55,123 nucleotides of DNA from Schlesneria paludicola DSM 18645 (lineage in GTDB: Bacteria > Planctomycetota > Planctomycetia > Planctomycetales > Planctomycetaceae). Positions within the stretch are counted from its first letter, which is position 1, and each line of letters starts with the position of its first letter. Shown in pieces: positions 18,948 to 28,349 of the stretch. The stretch spans positions 1 to 55,123 of the forward strand of contig CAMAYU010000019.1 in the NCBI GenBank assembly GCA_945862235.1, written 5' to 3'. A program made the translations under genes and the position numbers. The notes beneath the pieces were generated by a model. That model worked only from the letters and a program-made list of their open reading frames with translations, was not told the origin of the DNA and did not search any database.

Positions 18948-19106
18948 TTATGTCGCTGGCTGGGTTCGCCGGGTGACACGGTGCCGCTAGTGGTAGCCTA
19001 CGACATGCTCGGCAATGCCAACGAATGGACTCGCGTTTGCAGGAAACCGATGATTCACTTTCATCCTGTTGCCGCCACTTCGCTCCGATTCATGAAGGGA
19101 CCACAC

Positions 19107-20375
19107 ATGCGAGCCACTTTGATTCTTTGCTTCGCGTTGGTTTTGAACCTCTTCAACGCGAACCTGTGCTCGGCGGAAGAATCCTGGTGGCAGTTGCTCG
19201 GACCAACCGGCGATGGTCATGCGGACAAGGCGGACTTGCCGGTCCATTGGACGGATGGTGAGAACGTGGCGTGGAAGACGGCGATCCACGATCGCGGCTG
19301 GTCCTCTCCAGTGATCCACGGCGATCAGATTTGGCTGACGACGGCGACGACCGACGGGCACAAACTGTACGCCGTCTGCGTCGATAAGAACTCCGGACGC
19401 GTTCTGCACGACCGGCATGTCTTTGACGTCGCAGAGCCGCAGAAGATCAGCGACGACAACACTTACGCCACGCCCACGCCGGTCATCGAGCAAGGCCGCG
19501 TTTTCATCCACTTCGGCACCTATGGGACAGCCTGTCTCGACACGCGGACGGGCGAAACGATCTGGTCGCGGCGGGATCTGAACTGCGACCACGAGGCCAA
19601 CGCGGGGCCGGCCAGTTCACCGACCATCATCGCCGGCCATCTGGTCTTCCACGTCGATGGCCGCGACGTCCAGTACATCATCGCGCTCGACAAAGCGACG
19701 GGTGAAACCGTCTGGAAAACGTCCCGGTCCTTCGACTACTCGACGGTTCCCGTCCATCAGCGTAAGGCTTACGGCATGCCCGGCATCGCTCCTCGAGGCG
19801 ACGGGATTCAGTTGGTCAGTTCGGTCGGGCAGGGCGTGTATGCGTACGATGTCTCCGGCCGGGAACTCTGGCGCGTCCGCCACAAAGGCTGGTCGATTGC
19901 TCCACGGCCCGTGGCCGGACATGGTCTCGTGTTCGCCATCGTCGATCACGATCACCCGGAGCTGTGGGCCATTCGTCACGACGGCAGTGGCGACGTCACC
20001 GAAAGCCACATCGCCTGGAAGGAGAGTCGCAGCATGCCGGCTCGGTGTACGCCGTTGCTTGTCGATGACCTGCTGTACGTAGTGAACCGCGCGGGCCTCG
20101 TCACTTGCCTGGAGGCGAAGTCTGGAACGCTCGTCTGGAAAGAACGGCTCGACGGTCAGTATTCGGCCACGCCCATCGTTGCGAACAATCGCATTTACCT
20201 GTTCCACGAAGATGCGAACTGCACGATCCTCCGTCCCGGTCGGAAGTTCGATGTTCTGGCAGTGAATTCGTTGGCCAACCAGCCAGTACGAGCCACCCCT
20301 GCCATTGATGGAAACGCGCTGATTGTCCGCACGGCCAACTCGCTCTATCGAATCGAAGCGGCCGCCGCAGAATGA
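19107..20375 (+). CDS. PQQ-like beta-propeller protein, secreted
   Basis: The 422-aa product has a signal peptide (ILCFALVLNLFNANLCSAEE). It then carries a seven- or eight-bladed PQQ-type propeller with LDTRTGETIW, LDKATGETVW and LEAKSGTLVW blade motifs. ATG 19107 is chosen because AAGGGA lies seven bases upstream and it begins the signal. An in-frame upstream ATG would add about 40 non-leader residues. Unlike the gene at 6620 it carries no leucine-rich repeats. Such proteins are abundant in planctomycetes; cofactor binding is not shown. Confidence 0.82.
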   Translation: MRATLILCFALVLNLFNANLCSAEESWWQLLGPTGDGHADKADLPVHWTDGENVAWKTAIHDRGWSSPVIHGDQIWLTTATTDGHKLYAVCVDKNSGRVLHDRHVFDVAEPQKISDDNTYATPTPVIEQGRVFIHFGTYGTACLDTRTGETIWSRRDLNCDHEANAGPASSPTIIAGHLVFHVDGRDVQYIIALDKATGETVWKTSRSFDYSTVPVHQRKAYGMPGIAPRGDGIQLVSSVGQGVYAYDVSGRELWRVRHKGWSIAPRPVAGHGLVFAIVDHDHPELWAIRHDGSGDVTESHIAWKESRSMPARCTPLLVDDLLYVVNRAGLVTCLEAKSGTLVWKERLDGQYSATPIVANNRIYLFHEDANCTILRPGRKFDVLAVNSLANQPVRATPAIDGNALIVRTANSLYRIEAAAAE

Positions 20376-20389
20376 GGAGCACCATCAAT

Positions 20390-20503
20390 ATGACGCGACT
20401 TCAGAATCAAGCTGAATGGACACGCCGCGACTGTTTGCGGCTGGGCGTCGGCGCGGCGCTCGCCGGGCTGAGCGGTTGGACGGCCAGCGCGGAGGCGAGC
20501 TAG
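20390..20503 (+). pseudogene. Tat-leader fragment (37 aa) related to the 37149 gene
   Basis: The frame reads WTRRDCLRLGVGAALAGLSG and stops after SAEAS. This closely matches the leader of the 37149 product (SRRDCLRVGFGAALAGI). Only the leader survives. It is the complementary part of the same family whose 3' fragment sits at 13073-13402. Confidence 0.8.
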
Positions 20504-20554
20504 CCATCAAGACGGCAATCCGGGATAAGATACTGTCGCCAAGAGGAGACCAAC

Positions 20555-21916
20555 GTGTTGAGCTTGATTGAACAGAACCGCGGGCGACGGCCGGGAAATC
20601 GGTGGAGTCGGCGCGATGTCTTGCAGATCGGCACGCTCGGTCTGACGGGAATGACGCTGGCGGATCTGCTGCGCGCACGAGCGGGCGGGGCGGAGCAATC
20701 GACGCCCACCAAAAAGACCTCGGTCATCCTTCTGTTTCTCGAAGGGGGCGCTTCGCAATTCGAGACGTTCGATCCAAAAAGCGAGGCACCTGTCGAGATT
20801 CGCAGCCCGCTTGGTTCGATCTCGACGCGATTGCCCGGCGTGGAGTTTGGATCGCTGTTTCCTCAAATGGCTCAGGTCGCAGATCGGCTGGCGATTGTCC
20901 GCTCGTTCACGCACAGCGACGGCGATCACGGCGGTGCCGCTCATTGGGTCAAGACGGGCCATCCGTGGCCGCCGGAGTTTTTCGGCAAGTCGGGTTTGCG
21001 AATCAAGCAGTTGACGCCGTCGATCGGCTCGGTCGTCGCCCGCGCTCGCGGCCCCGTTCATCGGCAAGCGGGAGTTCCGACCTACTTGAACATGCGGACG
21101 ATTCCTGGCTACGAGGGAGACAACGCGGCCTGGTTGGGTCCTGCCACCGAGCCTTTCCACGTGGGCACCGGTAACAGCTCGCTGATGGCGAACATGACGC
21201 TGACGATCCCGCGCGACCGACTCTCCGACCGCCTGACGCTGATGCGATCCCTGGATCGCCTGGAGCGAGGCCACAATCAAAGCAGTGCCTGGCGAGGGAT
21301 GGATGACTTCCAGGATCAGGCCCTGCGCGTGATCACAGGTCACGCACGACAGGCGTTCGATCTGACGCAAGAAGAGCCCCGTCTGCGCGAGCGATATGGT
21401 CCCGGGCTTGGTCAGGAGTTGCTCTTAGCGCGGCGTCTGTGTGAAGCGGGAGTCGGCTTCGTCACGATCAACAACAGCACAAACGGCAACATCGACGGCT
21501 GGGACCACCACAAAGACATCATCCCGAGCTGCCAGTTCCTGTGTCCGCCATTGGACCAGGCCGTGTCGGCCTTCATCGACGACGTGCGCGAGCGCGGCCT
21601 GAACGAGGAAATACTGCTGGTCATCACCGGAGAATTCGGGCGCACGCCTCGCATGAACAAGAATGCCGGCCGCGACCACTGGGCACCGATCAATCCGCTG
21701 ATCCTGGCGGGAGGCGGCTTGAAAATGGGCCAGATCATCGGCGCCTCGGACTCCCACGGTGCCTATCCGCGAGAACGACCGATCCTCCCCGAGGACTTGA
21801 TGGCCACGTGCTTTCACGTTTTGGGAATCGAACAAGACTTGCAGTACGTCCATCCTTCCGGCCGCCCGATTTCCATGATCCATGGCGATGGCCGGCCCAT
21901 CAAGGAATTGTTCTAA
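20555..21916 (+). CDS. DUF1501 family exported protein (paralogue 3)
   Basis: The 453-aa protein has WSRRDVLQIGTLGLTG as Tat motif and hydrophobic segment. EGGASQFETFDPK replaces the usual SGGPSQ block, then come PGVEFGSLFP, GEFGRTPRMN and GRDHWAP. GTG 20555 is used as start because AGAGGAG lies seven bases upstream and no ATG precedes the RR motif. The 'EGGASQFETFDPKSEAP' version places it in the same subgroup as paralogue 5. It is one of three consecutive DUF1501 genes on the same strand. Confidence 0.88.
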   Translation: MLSLIEQNRGRRPGNRWSRRDVLQIGTLGLTGMTLADLLRARAGGAEQSTPTKKTSVILLFLEGGASQFETFDPKSEAPVEIRSPLGSISTRLPGVEFGSLFPQMAQVADRLAIVRSFTHSDGDHGGAAHWVKTGHPWPPEFFGKSGLRIKQLTPSIGSVVARARGPVHRQAGVPTYLNMRTIPGYEGDNAAWLGPATEPFHVGTGNSSLMANMTLTIPRDRLSDRLTLMRSLDRLERGHNQSSAWRGMDDFQDQALRVITGHARQAFDLTQEEPRLRERYGPGLGQELLLARRLCEAGVGFVTINNSTNGNIDGWDHHKDIIPSCQFLCPPLDQAVSAFIDDVRERGLNEEILLVITGEFGRTPRMNKNAGRDHWAPINPLILAGGGLKMGQIIGASDSHGAYPRERPILPEDLMATCFHVLGIEQDLQYVHPSGRPISMIHGDGRPIKELF

Positions 21917-21963
21917 GGGTCGGGTAGCGCGTCATGATGCCCACTGGCCGAATACATCGAAAA

Positions 21964-23382
21964 ATGAAACGCACAGCCATCCATCGCCGAGAGTTTCTGG
22001 TTGCGTCGGGCCTCGGACTCGCAGGGGCGTCGTGCGGGCCAACCGCTCTCGCGGCACCTCCCATGCCGGAGACGCCGACGGCCCGTCGAGCGACGGCCAA
22101 GTCCACGATCCTGATCTGGTTGAATGGCGGGCCGTCGCACGTCGACTTGTGGGACATGAAGCCCGAAGCGCCTCGCGAGATTCGCGGAGACTTTCAGACA
22201 GTTTCAACCTCTGCGCCCGGCATCAGCCTGTGTGAGCACCTGCCGCATTTGGCGCGGCAGGCGCATCACCTGGCATTGGTGAGGTCGTTGGGACAGCACG
22301 GTCGCGGGCCGAACGATCATCATCCGGGATTCTTCTACAACCTGACGGGGCATCCGCCAGGAGAGTCGTTTCCCAATTCCCGGCTGGCTCTGCCGGATGA
22401 CTGGCCATTTGTGGGTTCGGTGGTGGCTCATAAGTTGCCCGCGCATCCAACGCTGCCGTCGCTTGTCTGGCTGCCGTCGAAATCCGGAGAAAACGGCATC
22501 CATCGTCCGGGTGCGATTGCCGCTCGGCTGGGGGTGCAGCATGACCCTTTGTATGTCGAAGGTAAGCACGCAGCGCCGCTCGACTTTCGCAGTCCTGCGC
22601 TGACGCTCGAAGGAGATGTGACGGTCGAGCGACTGCAAAGTCGGCACGAACTTTTGAAGACAATCAGTGACGCTGAGCGGGACTTGGAACGCAGTGCATC
22701 CGTTCGGAACTACAGCTTGCATCAGCGCAAGTCGCTGTCGTTGCTGACTTCTCAGGGATCGAAAACGGCCTTTGACGTATCGCGCGAACCTGAATCGGTT
22801 CGGCAGAAATATGGCAACACCGTCAACGCGATGAGCATGCTGATGGCGCGTCGGCTCGTCGAGGCGGGTGTGCCATTTGTCACAGTCTACTGGTACCACG
22901 ACTACGAGGAAGACAAGAAGCGAGGTTGTCTCGGCGGCGCGTGGGATACGCACTGGAAGAATTTTTCCTGCCTCAAGGACTACCTGCTGCCGCAGTTCGA
23001 CCAACCATTTGCCGCGTTGCTCGACGACTTGCACACGCGAGAACTGCTGGACCAGACGCTGGTCGTGGTCACGAGCGAGATGGGACGCTCGCCGAAACTT
23101 GGTGATCCGCGCTCGGGAGGCAGTGGTGCCGCGGAACCGGGCCGCGATCACTGGACGCACTGCCAAACCGCACTTCTGGCCGGCGGCGGCATCCGGGGCG
23201 GGCAAGTGTTCGGCTCCAGCGACAACATTGGTGCCTATCCGGCGGAGCGTCCGGTCGGACCGGAGCACATCGTCCACACCATCTATCACGCGATGGGCAT
23301 CCACGATTTGGAAGCCATCGACAACCAGAACCGCCCTTACAACCTGCTCTCTGAAGGGAGCCCGTTGGTTGAATTGTTTTGA
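21964..23382 (+). CDS. DUF1501 family exported protein (paralogue 4)
   Basis: The 472-aa product has IHRREFLVASGLGLAG as Tat leader. NGGPSHVDLWDMKPEAP, PGISLCEHLP, SEMGRSPKLGD and GRDHWTH follow. The conserved Phe of GEFGR is Met here (SEMGR), as in paralogue 8. The long DHHPGFFYNLTGH stretch identifies a subgroup distinct from its neighbours. ATG 21964 is chosen; ATG 21934 and 21937 are in frame and would add up to ten residues. The gap to paralogue 3 is 47 bp. Confidence 0.88.
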   Translation: MKRTAIHRREFLVASGLGLAGASCGPTALAAPPMPETPTARRATAKSTILIWLNGGPSHVDLWDMKPEAPREIRGDFQTVSTSAPGISLCEHLPHLARQAHHLALVRSLGQHGRGPNDHHPGFFYNLTGHPPGESFPNSRLALPDDWPFVGSVVAHKLPAHPTLPSLVWLPSKSGENGIHRPGAIAARLGVQHDPLYVEGKHAAPLDFRSPALTLEGDVTVERLQSRHELLKTISDAERDLERSASVRNYSLHQRKSLSLLTSQGSKTAFDVSREPESVRQKYGNTVNAMSMLMARRLVEAGVPFVTVYWYHDYEEDKKRGCLGGAWDTHWKNFSCLKDYLLPQFDQPFAALLDDLHTRELLDQTLVVVTSEMGRSPKLGDPRSGGSGAAEPGRDHWTHCQTALLAGGGIRGGQVFGSSDNIGAYPAERPVGPEHIVHTIYHAMGIHDLEAIDNQNRPYNLLSEGSPLVELF

Positions 23383-23453
23383 GGTCACCCAGACGCAGCA
23401 TCATTCCGGATAGACGCGATCCGAAACTCCGCTGCAACAATTGAAAGCCATCC

Positions 23454-24842
23454 ATGCACGATTCCGCCTCAACATCTCGGCGACACTTCTTGCAGGCGAG
23501 CTTGTTGGCCGGGGGAGCGGGGCTTTCATTGGCGGATATTCTGCGTCAGCAAGCGTTCGCCGAATCGACTGGGAAATCGACGGCGGACACGTCCGTGATT
23601 CAGATTTGGCTGGGCGGAGGTCCAAGTCAATTTGAGACCTTCGATCCAAAACCGGAAGCTCCCGTCGAGATTCGGGGGCCGTACTCGGCGATTCAGACCA
23701 AGCTGCCGGGGATCTTGTGCTGCGAGAAGTTGCCGCGCACGGCGATGGTTCTCGACCGAGCGGCCGTCATTCGCACGGTCCGACATGCCACGAACGATCA
23801 TTTCGGTGGTGCCCATTGGTGTTCCACCGGCTATCCCAGCGAAGTCAGTCGCAGCACGCATCCGTCGTCGGGTGCGATGGCCTCGCGGTTCCGAGGGGCG
23901 GTGAATCTCGGCGTGCCGGCTTATGTGTTGCTCTCCGAAGAGCAGACTCGGAATCCAGAGATGGCGACCGTGATGGGAGCCGCGTATCTCGGATCTCAAC
24001 ATGCTCCGTTCACGATCATGCAAGACCCGTTTCAAAAGAGCTTTCAGCAGGACAAAGTTCGGCACGCGGCATCCAGTTTGAAACTCGCGGACGATTTCAC
24101 GTTGTCGCGCGTCGCGGATCGGCGGTCGTTGCTGCGAGGGCTGGATCGTTTCGCACGTCAGGCGGACGCGACTCGTGCGATGGACGGGATCGACAGCTTC
24201 ACGCAATCGGCCTTCGACATGTTGACCAGCGGTGCCGCGCGCCGAGCCTTCGATCTCAATGAAGAATCGCCGGCCACGCGCGATCGTTATGGGCGACATC
24301 GCTGGGGACAGATGGGGCTGCTGGCTCGGAGGTTGGTGGAGTCGGGAGTGACCTTCGTCACGCTCAACACCGCGCCGGATTCGCTCTGCTGGGACTGGCA
24401 CCGCAACATCGTCAACGACAACCGGCCGACCGACGGTTCCGACGGCCCGACTCGCGGCATGGACATCTCCGGGCCGCCGCTCGATCAGATGCTCGCGACC
24501 TTGATCGCGGATCTCTATGAACGGGGTCTCGATCGCAAAGTTCTGCTGGTCGTTTGGGGAGAATTCGGCCGAACTCCGCGCGTGAACGCGACCGGCGGCC
24601 GCGATCACTGGGGCTCGCTGATGAGCATTCTCATGGCCGGAGGCGGACTGAAGGGCGGTCAGGTGATCGGCACCTCCAGCCCCAACGGCGAGGTTCCCAC
24701 CAGTCGACCGGTCTCACCGACGGATGTGCTGGCCACGATCTACCGCCACTTGGGAATCGACTTAACCCGGCACACCGTGACCAACGCCGGCCGGCCGATC
24801 CCCCTCCTTCCCGACGGAGCACCGATCGGGGAATTGCTGTGA
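23454..24842 (+). CDS. DUF1501 family exported protein (paralogue 5)
   Basis: The 462-aa protein has TSRRHFLQASLLAGGAG as Tat leader. GGGPSQFETFDPKPEAP, PGILCCEKLP, WGEFGRTPRVN and GRDHWGS are all in order. Its extreme C-terminus (LLPDGAPIGELL) is the source type of the scrap at 14976-15053. It lies 71 bp after paralogue 4 and 63 bp before a sialidase-like gene, so a single transcript across 20555-25886 is plausible. Confidence 0.9.
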   Translation: MHDSASTSRRHFLQASLLAGGAGLSLADILRQQAFAESTGKSTADTSVIQIWLGGGPSQFETFDPKPEAPVEIRGPYSAIQTKLPGILCCEKLPRTAMVLDRAAVIRTVRHATNDHFGGAHWCSTGYPSEVSRSTHPSSGAMASRFRGAVNLGVPAYVLLSEEQTRNPEMATVMGAAYLGSQHAPFTIMQDPFQKSFQQDKVRHAASSLKLADDFTLSRVADRRSLLRGLDRFARQADATRAMDGIDSFTQSAFDMLTSGAARRAFDLNEESPATRDRYGRHRWGQMGLLARRLVESGVTFVTLNTAPDSLCWDWHRNIVNDNRPTDGSDGPTRGMDISGPPLDQMLATLIADLYERGLDRKVLLVVWGEFGRTPRVNATGGRDHWGSLMSILMAGGGLKGGQVIGTSSPNGEVPTSRPVSPTDVLATIYRHLGIDLTRHTVTNAGRPIPLLPDGAPIGELL

Positions 24843-24905
24843 CAAAGCGAAAGGGCGCATCCGTTGACACGCCGCAATTGAGTTCTTCGATGAGGAATCG
24901 ACACC

Positions 24906-25886
24906 ATGCAAAGACTGATTGTGAAGGTCGCCCTGTTTGCTTTCATGTGGATCAGCGCCGGACTGCCCGCGCCGGCGTCCGAGCCTGAGATTGTCTCCGT
25001 CCGCAAGATTTGGGATCGCGGCGAGCACAACGCGTTTACCGATCTGATCCGGTTCCAGGACCGCTGGTGGTGTACGTTCCGCGAGGCGAAAGACCACGGT
25101 CCGAGTCTTGGTCAAGTTCGCGTGATCGTCTCGGCCGACGGAGAAAAATGGGAGTCGGCCGCGTTGCTGGAAGAACGCGAGGTCGACCTGCGCGACCCGA
25201 AGCTGTCGATCATGCCCGACGGCCGATTGATGTTGCTCATGGGAGGCAGCGTCTACCGAGGCACGCCTTTCGGTACTCGCTCGCCGCGCGTCTCCTTCTC
25301 CGCCGACGGACGCCAATGGACTTCGCCCAGAAAAGTGCTGGCGGAGGATCATTGGTTGTGGCGCGCGACGTGGCATGACGGCTGGGCATGGAGCGTCAGC
25401 AAGTTGGGCGAAGGAGGCGACCCACGCCGCGGCATGCTGTACCGCAGCCGTGACGGACTCGACTGGGAGTGGATCACGGAATTCCGACTGCCCAACAACA
25501 CGTGGAACGCCAGCGAGACGACCCTGCGTTTCATGCCCGACGGCGAGTTGATCGCGCTGGTCCGCCCCGAGTGGATTGGCAGCAGCCGGGCTCCGTACAC
25601 GGAGTGGACGTGGACGAAGTTGAAACACCGCCTGGGAGGCCCCAACTTCATTCGCCTGCCGACGGGCGAGTTGTGGGCGACCAGCCGAGGCTACGGCCAA
25701 ACCGCGACGACGACACTCGCCCGCATGACGCGCGACAGCTACGACCCAGCTCTGACCCTCCCCAGCGGCGGCGACTGCAGCTACGCCGGCATGGTCTGGC
25801 ACGACGACCTGTTGTGGATCAGCTACTACTCGTCGCACGAGGGTAAGACGAGCGTCTACCTGGCAACCATTCGTTTCAAAAACTAA
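24906..25886 (+). CDS. Sialidase-like exported protein
   Basis: The 326-aa product has a signal peptide (VKVALFAFMWISAGLPAPAS). It then carries a six-bladed sialidase-like propeller with TFREAKDHG, MPDGRLMLLMGG, LYRSRDGLDWEW and MPDGELIAL. Asp-box-like repeats (SADGEKWES, SADGRQWTS) are visible. Exo-sialidase activity would need the Arg triad, Tyr and Glu. Candidate residues exist but cannot be confirmed by eye, so the substrate is open. Confidence 0.78.
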   Translation: MQRLIVKVALFAFMWISAGLPAPASEPEIVSVRKIWDRGEHNAFTDLIRFQDRWWCTFREAKDHGPSLGQVRVIVSADGEKWESAALLEEREVDLRDPKLSIMPDGRLMLLMGGSVYRGTPFGTRSPRVSFSADGRQWTSPRKVLAEDHWLWRATWHDGWAWSVSKLGEGGDPRRGMLYRSRDGLDWEWITEFRLPNNTWNASETTLRFMPDGELIALVRPEWIGSSRAPYTEWTWTKLKHRLGGPNFIRLPTGELWATSRGYGQTATTTLARMTRDSYDPALTLPSGGDCSYAGMVWHDDLLWISYYSSHEGKTSVYLATIRFKN

Positions 25887-26007
25887 GAACCTATCCGAGA
25901 ACCTGTTACTTGAGTGAGCCGCAAGGCGCTAGCCGCGGGTCTTGAGCAACATTCGACCCGCGGCTAGCGCCTTGCGGCTCACAAACACGGTCCTCGGATA
26001 CGTTCTA
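25887..26007. repeat. Nested inverted repeat (MITE-like)
   Basis: A perfect 27-bp palindrome has arms 25914-25940 and 25956-25982 (GTGAGCCGCAAGGCGCTAGC type). An outer imperfect pair encloses it (AGAACCTATCCGAGAACC near 25887 and GGTCCTCGGATACGTTCT near 25990). Nested terminal repeats with no coding content fit a small non-autonomous element. It fills the gap between the two sialidase-like genes and may act as a transcription barrier. Confidence 0.82.
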
Positions 26008-26035
26008 AGCACTCACGCAGGGAGAGATGATCATC

Positions 26036-28288
26036 ATGCGACGCACATTACCGTGGCGGTTGTTGCTGGCGACCTTCTTGTTTTCCGCATTTGCTGGAAC
26101 AGGCAGAGCCGACGACTTTTCGGCCGTCGAGTACCAGCGGCAGACGATTTATCACTCGCCGCAGAAACCGGGTTACACCTGTTGGGTCGGAGCGTGGATC
26201 ATGCCCGACGGCGACCTGATGACCTGCTTTACTCAGGCGACCGGCCCGGTCGAAGGCAGGCCGAAGGCTCCCAAAGAAGTGATGGACCTGTTGAGTTGGT
26301 ATCCCCAGTACGACATGACGGGACTCGATCTGCACAACGTGCATCTCCGTTCGTCCGATGCCGGCAAGACCTGGAAGCAAGCCAGCGCCGACCCGTTTAA
26401 GACCTGCATGAACGGCGTCACCGGCGAAGCGCAATCAGTCCTGCCCGACGGGACCATCGTTCGCGGAGTGTTTGGGCTCTACCTTCCCTACGACAAAGAC
26501 CTCCCCAAGACCGGCTTCCTACAACGGTCGACCGACGGAACGAAGACATGGGGCAAACCCGAAGTGCTGCTCGACCCGGAGAAAAACACGGTCTGGCCGC
26601 GGCGAATACGAACGCTCCGCGACGGCCGGGTGCTCTTGTTGCTGGGAGTCTCGCCGCTCCCAGCCGGCAAGCACACGCGCAGGGAATTCAGCAATCGCCT
26701 TGAGCCGACAATCTTGATTTCGTCCGACAAGGGGCGGACCTGGAGCAAGCCGCTGCGGGCCGCGCCCGACGATCAACTCGCAGGCTTCACCGAGGAGTTC
26801 GATGTGGCGGAACTCGATAACGGCGACTTGTTGACCATCTATCGTCGCATCGATGACGCGAAACGCTGGCAGGGAAGTCTCAAGAAGGCCGACGGAACCT
26901 GGATTCCTGGCAAAGTGGGACCGACCGTTCTGCCGCATAGCGGTCAGCCGGAGCTATTGAAGACGCTGCAAGGTCCCGTACTCCATCTCGCGACCAGCGG
27001 CATTCACTGGACGAGCGACGCCGGGCAGAACTGGAACAAGCTCAACGTCCCCGGCACGGCCTACTACCCTCGCTCAGTGCAGGCGAAGGACGGCCGGATC
27101 TTTGTCTTCGGCCACGTCGGTGGCGACGACGCCTATGGCAAGGCCGATCAGTCGATCGTGATGGACTCGTTCCGACTGGCTGCGGTCGACATCGCCGTCA
27201 CCGATCGAAAGTCACTGCCGACAGACAAACTCGTCGCCGAGCGAATCCCGTTGGGCGAACCGGACGACTACAAGCCTTGCATCGCGAGGTTACCCAGCGG
27301 CGAATTGCTGCTGACCGCGTTTCATCAACACAAGCGCGACGGCAACAAGGTCATGGAGCAGACGCTGCTGTTTCGTTCGCCAGATGGCGGCCGAACGTGG
27401 ACCGGTCCTCAGCCGCTCGATCTGCTCGGCCGCGAACCGTATTTGACGGTGCTCAAGAACGGCACGGTCTTCATTACCGGTCATTTGCTGGCGCAGGACG
27501 TGCGCAACGAATGGGGCTACACGACCGGTTTCCTGCATCGCTCGACGGACGGCGGCCGGACGTGGCAATCGACACGCGTCGAATCGGAACAGATCAAGCC
27601 GAAGGCCAGCAATCACACGACTCGCAACGTGCTGGAACTGGCCGACGGGACGCTGCTGCTCGGTGTCGATTACGACGGTGGAAGCGGACCGTATTTTGTG
27701 TGGCGATCGACCGACGGCGGCGCGACTTGGGACAAGTCGCAGAAATGCGAGCCGAAGGATTTCAAAAGTCAGTACGGCTTCTTTGGCGGCGAGACATGGC
27801 TGTGGCAGGCTCGATCAGGCAAAGTCTGGGCGCTGGTTCGCGTCGACAGCAACGAACTGCCAATCAAGGACCGACCGATCAAAGCGGGTAACGACCAAGC
27901 CGACCACTTCATCGTGTTCTCGTCAGCCGACGGTGCGAAGACCTTCGACCGCATCCGCGATTTCGGTGACTACGGCGAGATGTACATGTCGCTGTTGCTG
28001 CTGCAAGACAAGCGGCTGCTGCTGACGTTCACAGTCCGCGACCTCAAACCGCCGCTCGGCGTGCGCGCCATCATCGGAACCGAAACTGACGACGGCTTCG
28101 AGTTCGATTTCTCGCACGATCGCATCATGCTCGATGCGAAAACTCCTATTGGAACGCCGCAAGGTGGTGGCTTTGGGCCCACGGTGCAGCTTGATGATGG
28201 TAAGCTGGTGACGTCCTACTCGTATCGCTCCGCCGATGGAAAGTCGCATGTGGAGGTCGTCCGTTGGGAGTTGCACAAATCACAATGA
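26036..28288 (+). CDS. Large sialidase/BNR-repeat protein, possibly two propellers
   Basis: The 750-aa secreted protein has a leader (RRTLPWRLLLATFLFSAFAGTG). Several Asp-box motifs are visible (SSDAGKTWKQ, STDGTKTWGK, SSDKGRTWSK, SPDGGRTWTG, STDGGRTWQS, STDGGATWDK). They fall into two clusters of three, suggesting two sialidase-type propellers in tandem. GGAGAG nine bases upstream supports ATG 26036; ATG 26027 is in frame. The C-terminal 45 codons are duplicated as a scrap at 39941-40084. Likely role: glycan binding or hydrolysis outside the cytoplasm. Confidence 0.8.
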   Translation: MRRTLPWRLLLATFLFSAFAGTGRADDFSAVEYQRQTIYHSPQKPGYTCWVGAWIMPDGDLMTCFTQATGPVEGRPKAPKEVMDLLSWYPQYDMTGLDLHNVHLRSSDAGKTWKQASADPFKTCMNGVTGEAQSVLPDGTIVRGVFGLYLPYDKDLPKTGFLQRSTDGTKTWGKPEVLLDPEKNTVWPRRIRTLRDGRVLLLLGVSPLPAGKHTRREFSNRLEPTILISSDKGRTWSKPLRAAPDDQLAGFTEEFDVAELDNGDLLTIYRRIDDAKRWQGSLKKADGTWIPGKVGPTVLPHSGQPELLKTLQGPVLHLATSGIHWTSDAGQNWNKLNVPGTAYYPRSVQAKDGRIFVFGHVGGDDAYGKADQSIVMDSFRLAAVDIAVTDRKSLPTDKLVAERIPLGEPDDYKPCIARLPSGELLLTAFHQHKRDGNKVMEQTLLFRSPDGGRTWTGPQPLDLLGREPYLTVLKNGTVFITGHLLAQDVRNEWGYTTGFLHRSTDGGRTWQSTRVESEQIKPKASNHTTRNVLELADGTLLLGVDYDGGSGPYFVWRSTDGGATWDKSQKCEPKDFKSQYGFFGGETWLWQARSGKVWALVRVDSNELPIKDRPIKAGNDQADHFIVFSSADGAKTFDRIRDFGDYGEMYMSLLLLQDKRLLLTFTVRDLKPPLGVRAIIGTETDDGFEFDFSHDRIMLDAKTPIGTPQGGGFGPTVQLDDGKLVTSYSYRSADGKSHVEVVRWELHKSQ

Positions 28289-28349
28289 CAGGCTGGAAGC
28301 AGATTCCACGTTACACTTTCAGCCATTCGCCATTTCCAAGAGGTCGGGA

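Noticed and set aside
20390..20503. Functional small Tat-exported protein
   Set aside because: It consists of a leader only, matching the start of the 37149 family, and ends just after the cleavage region.
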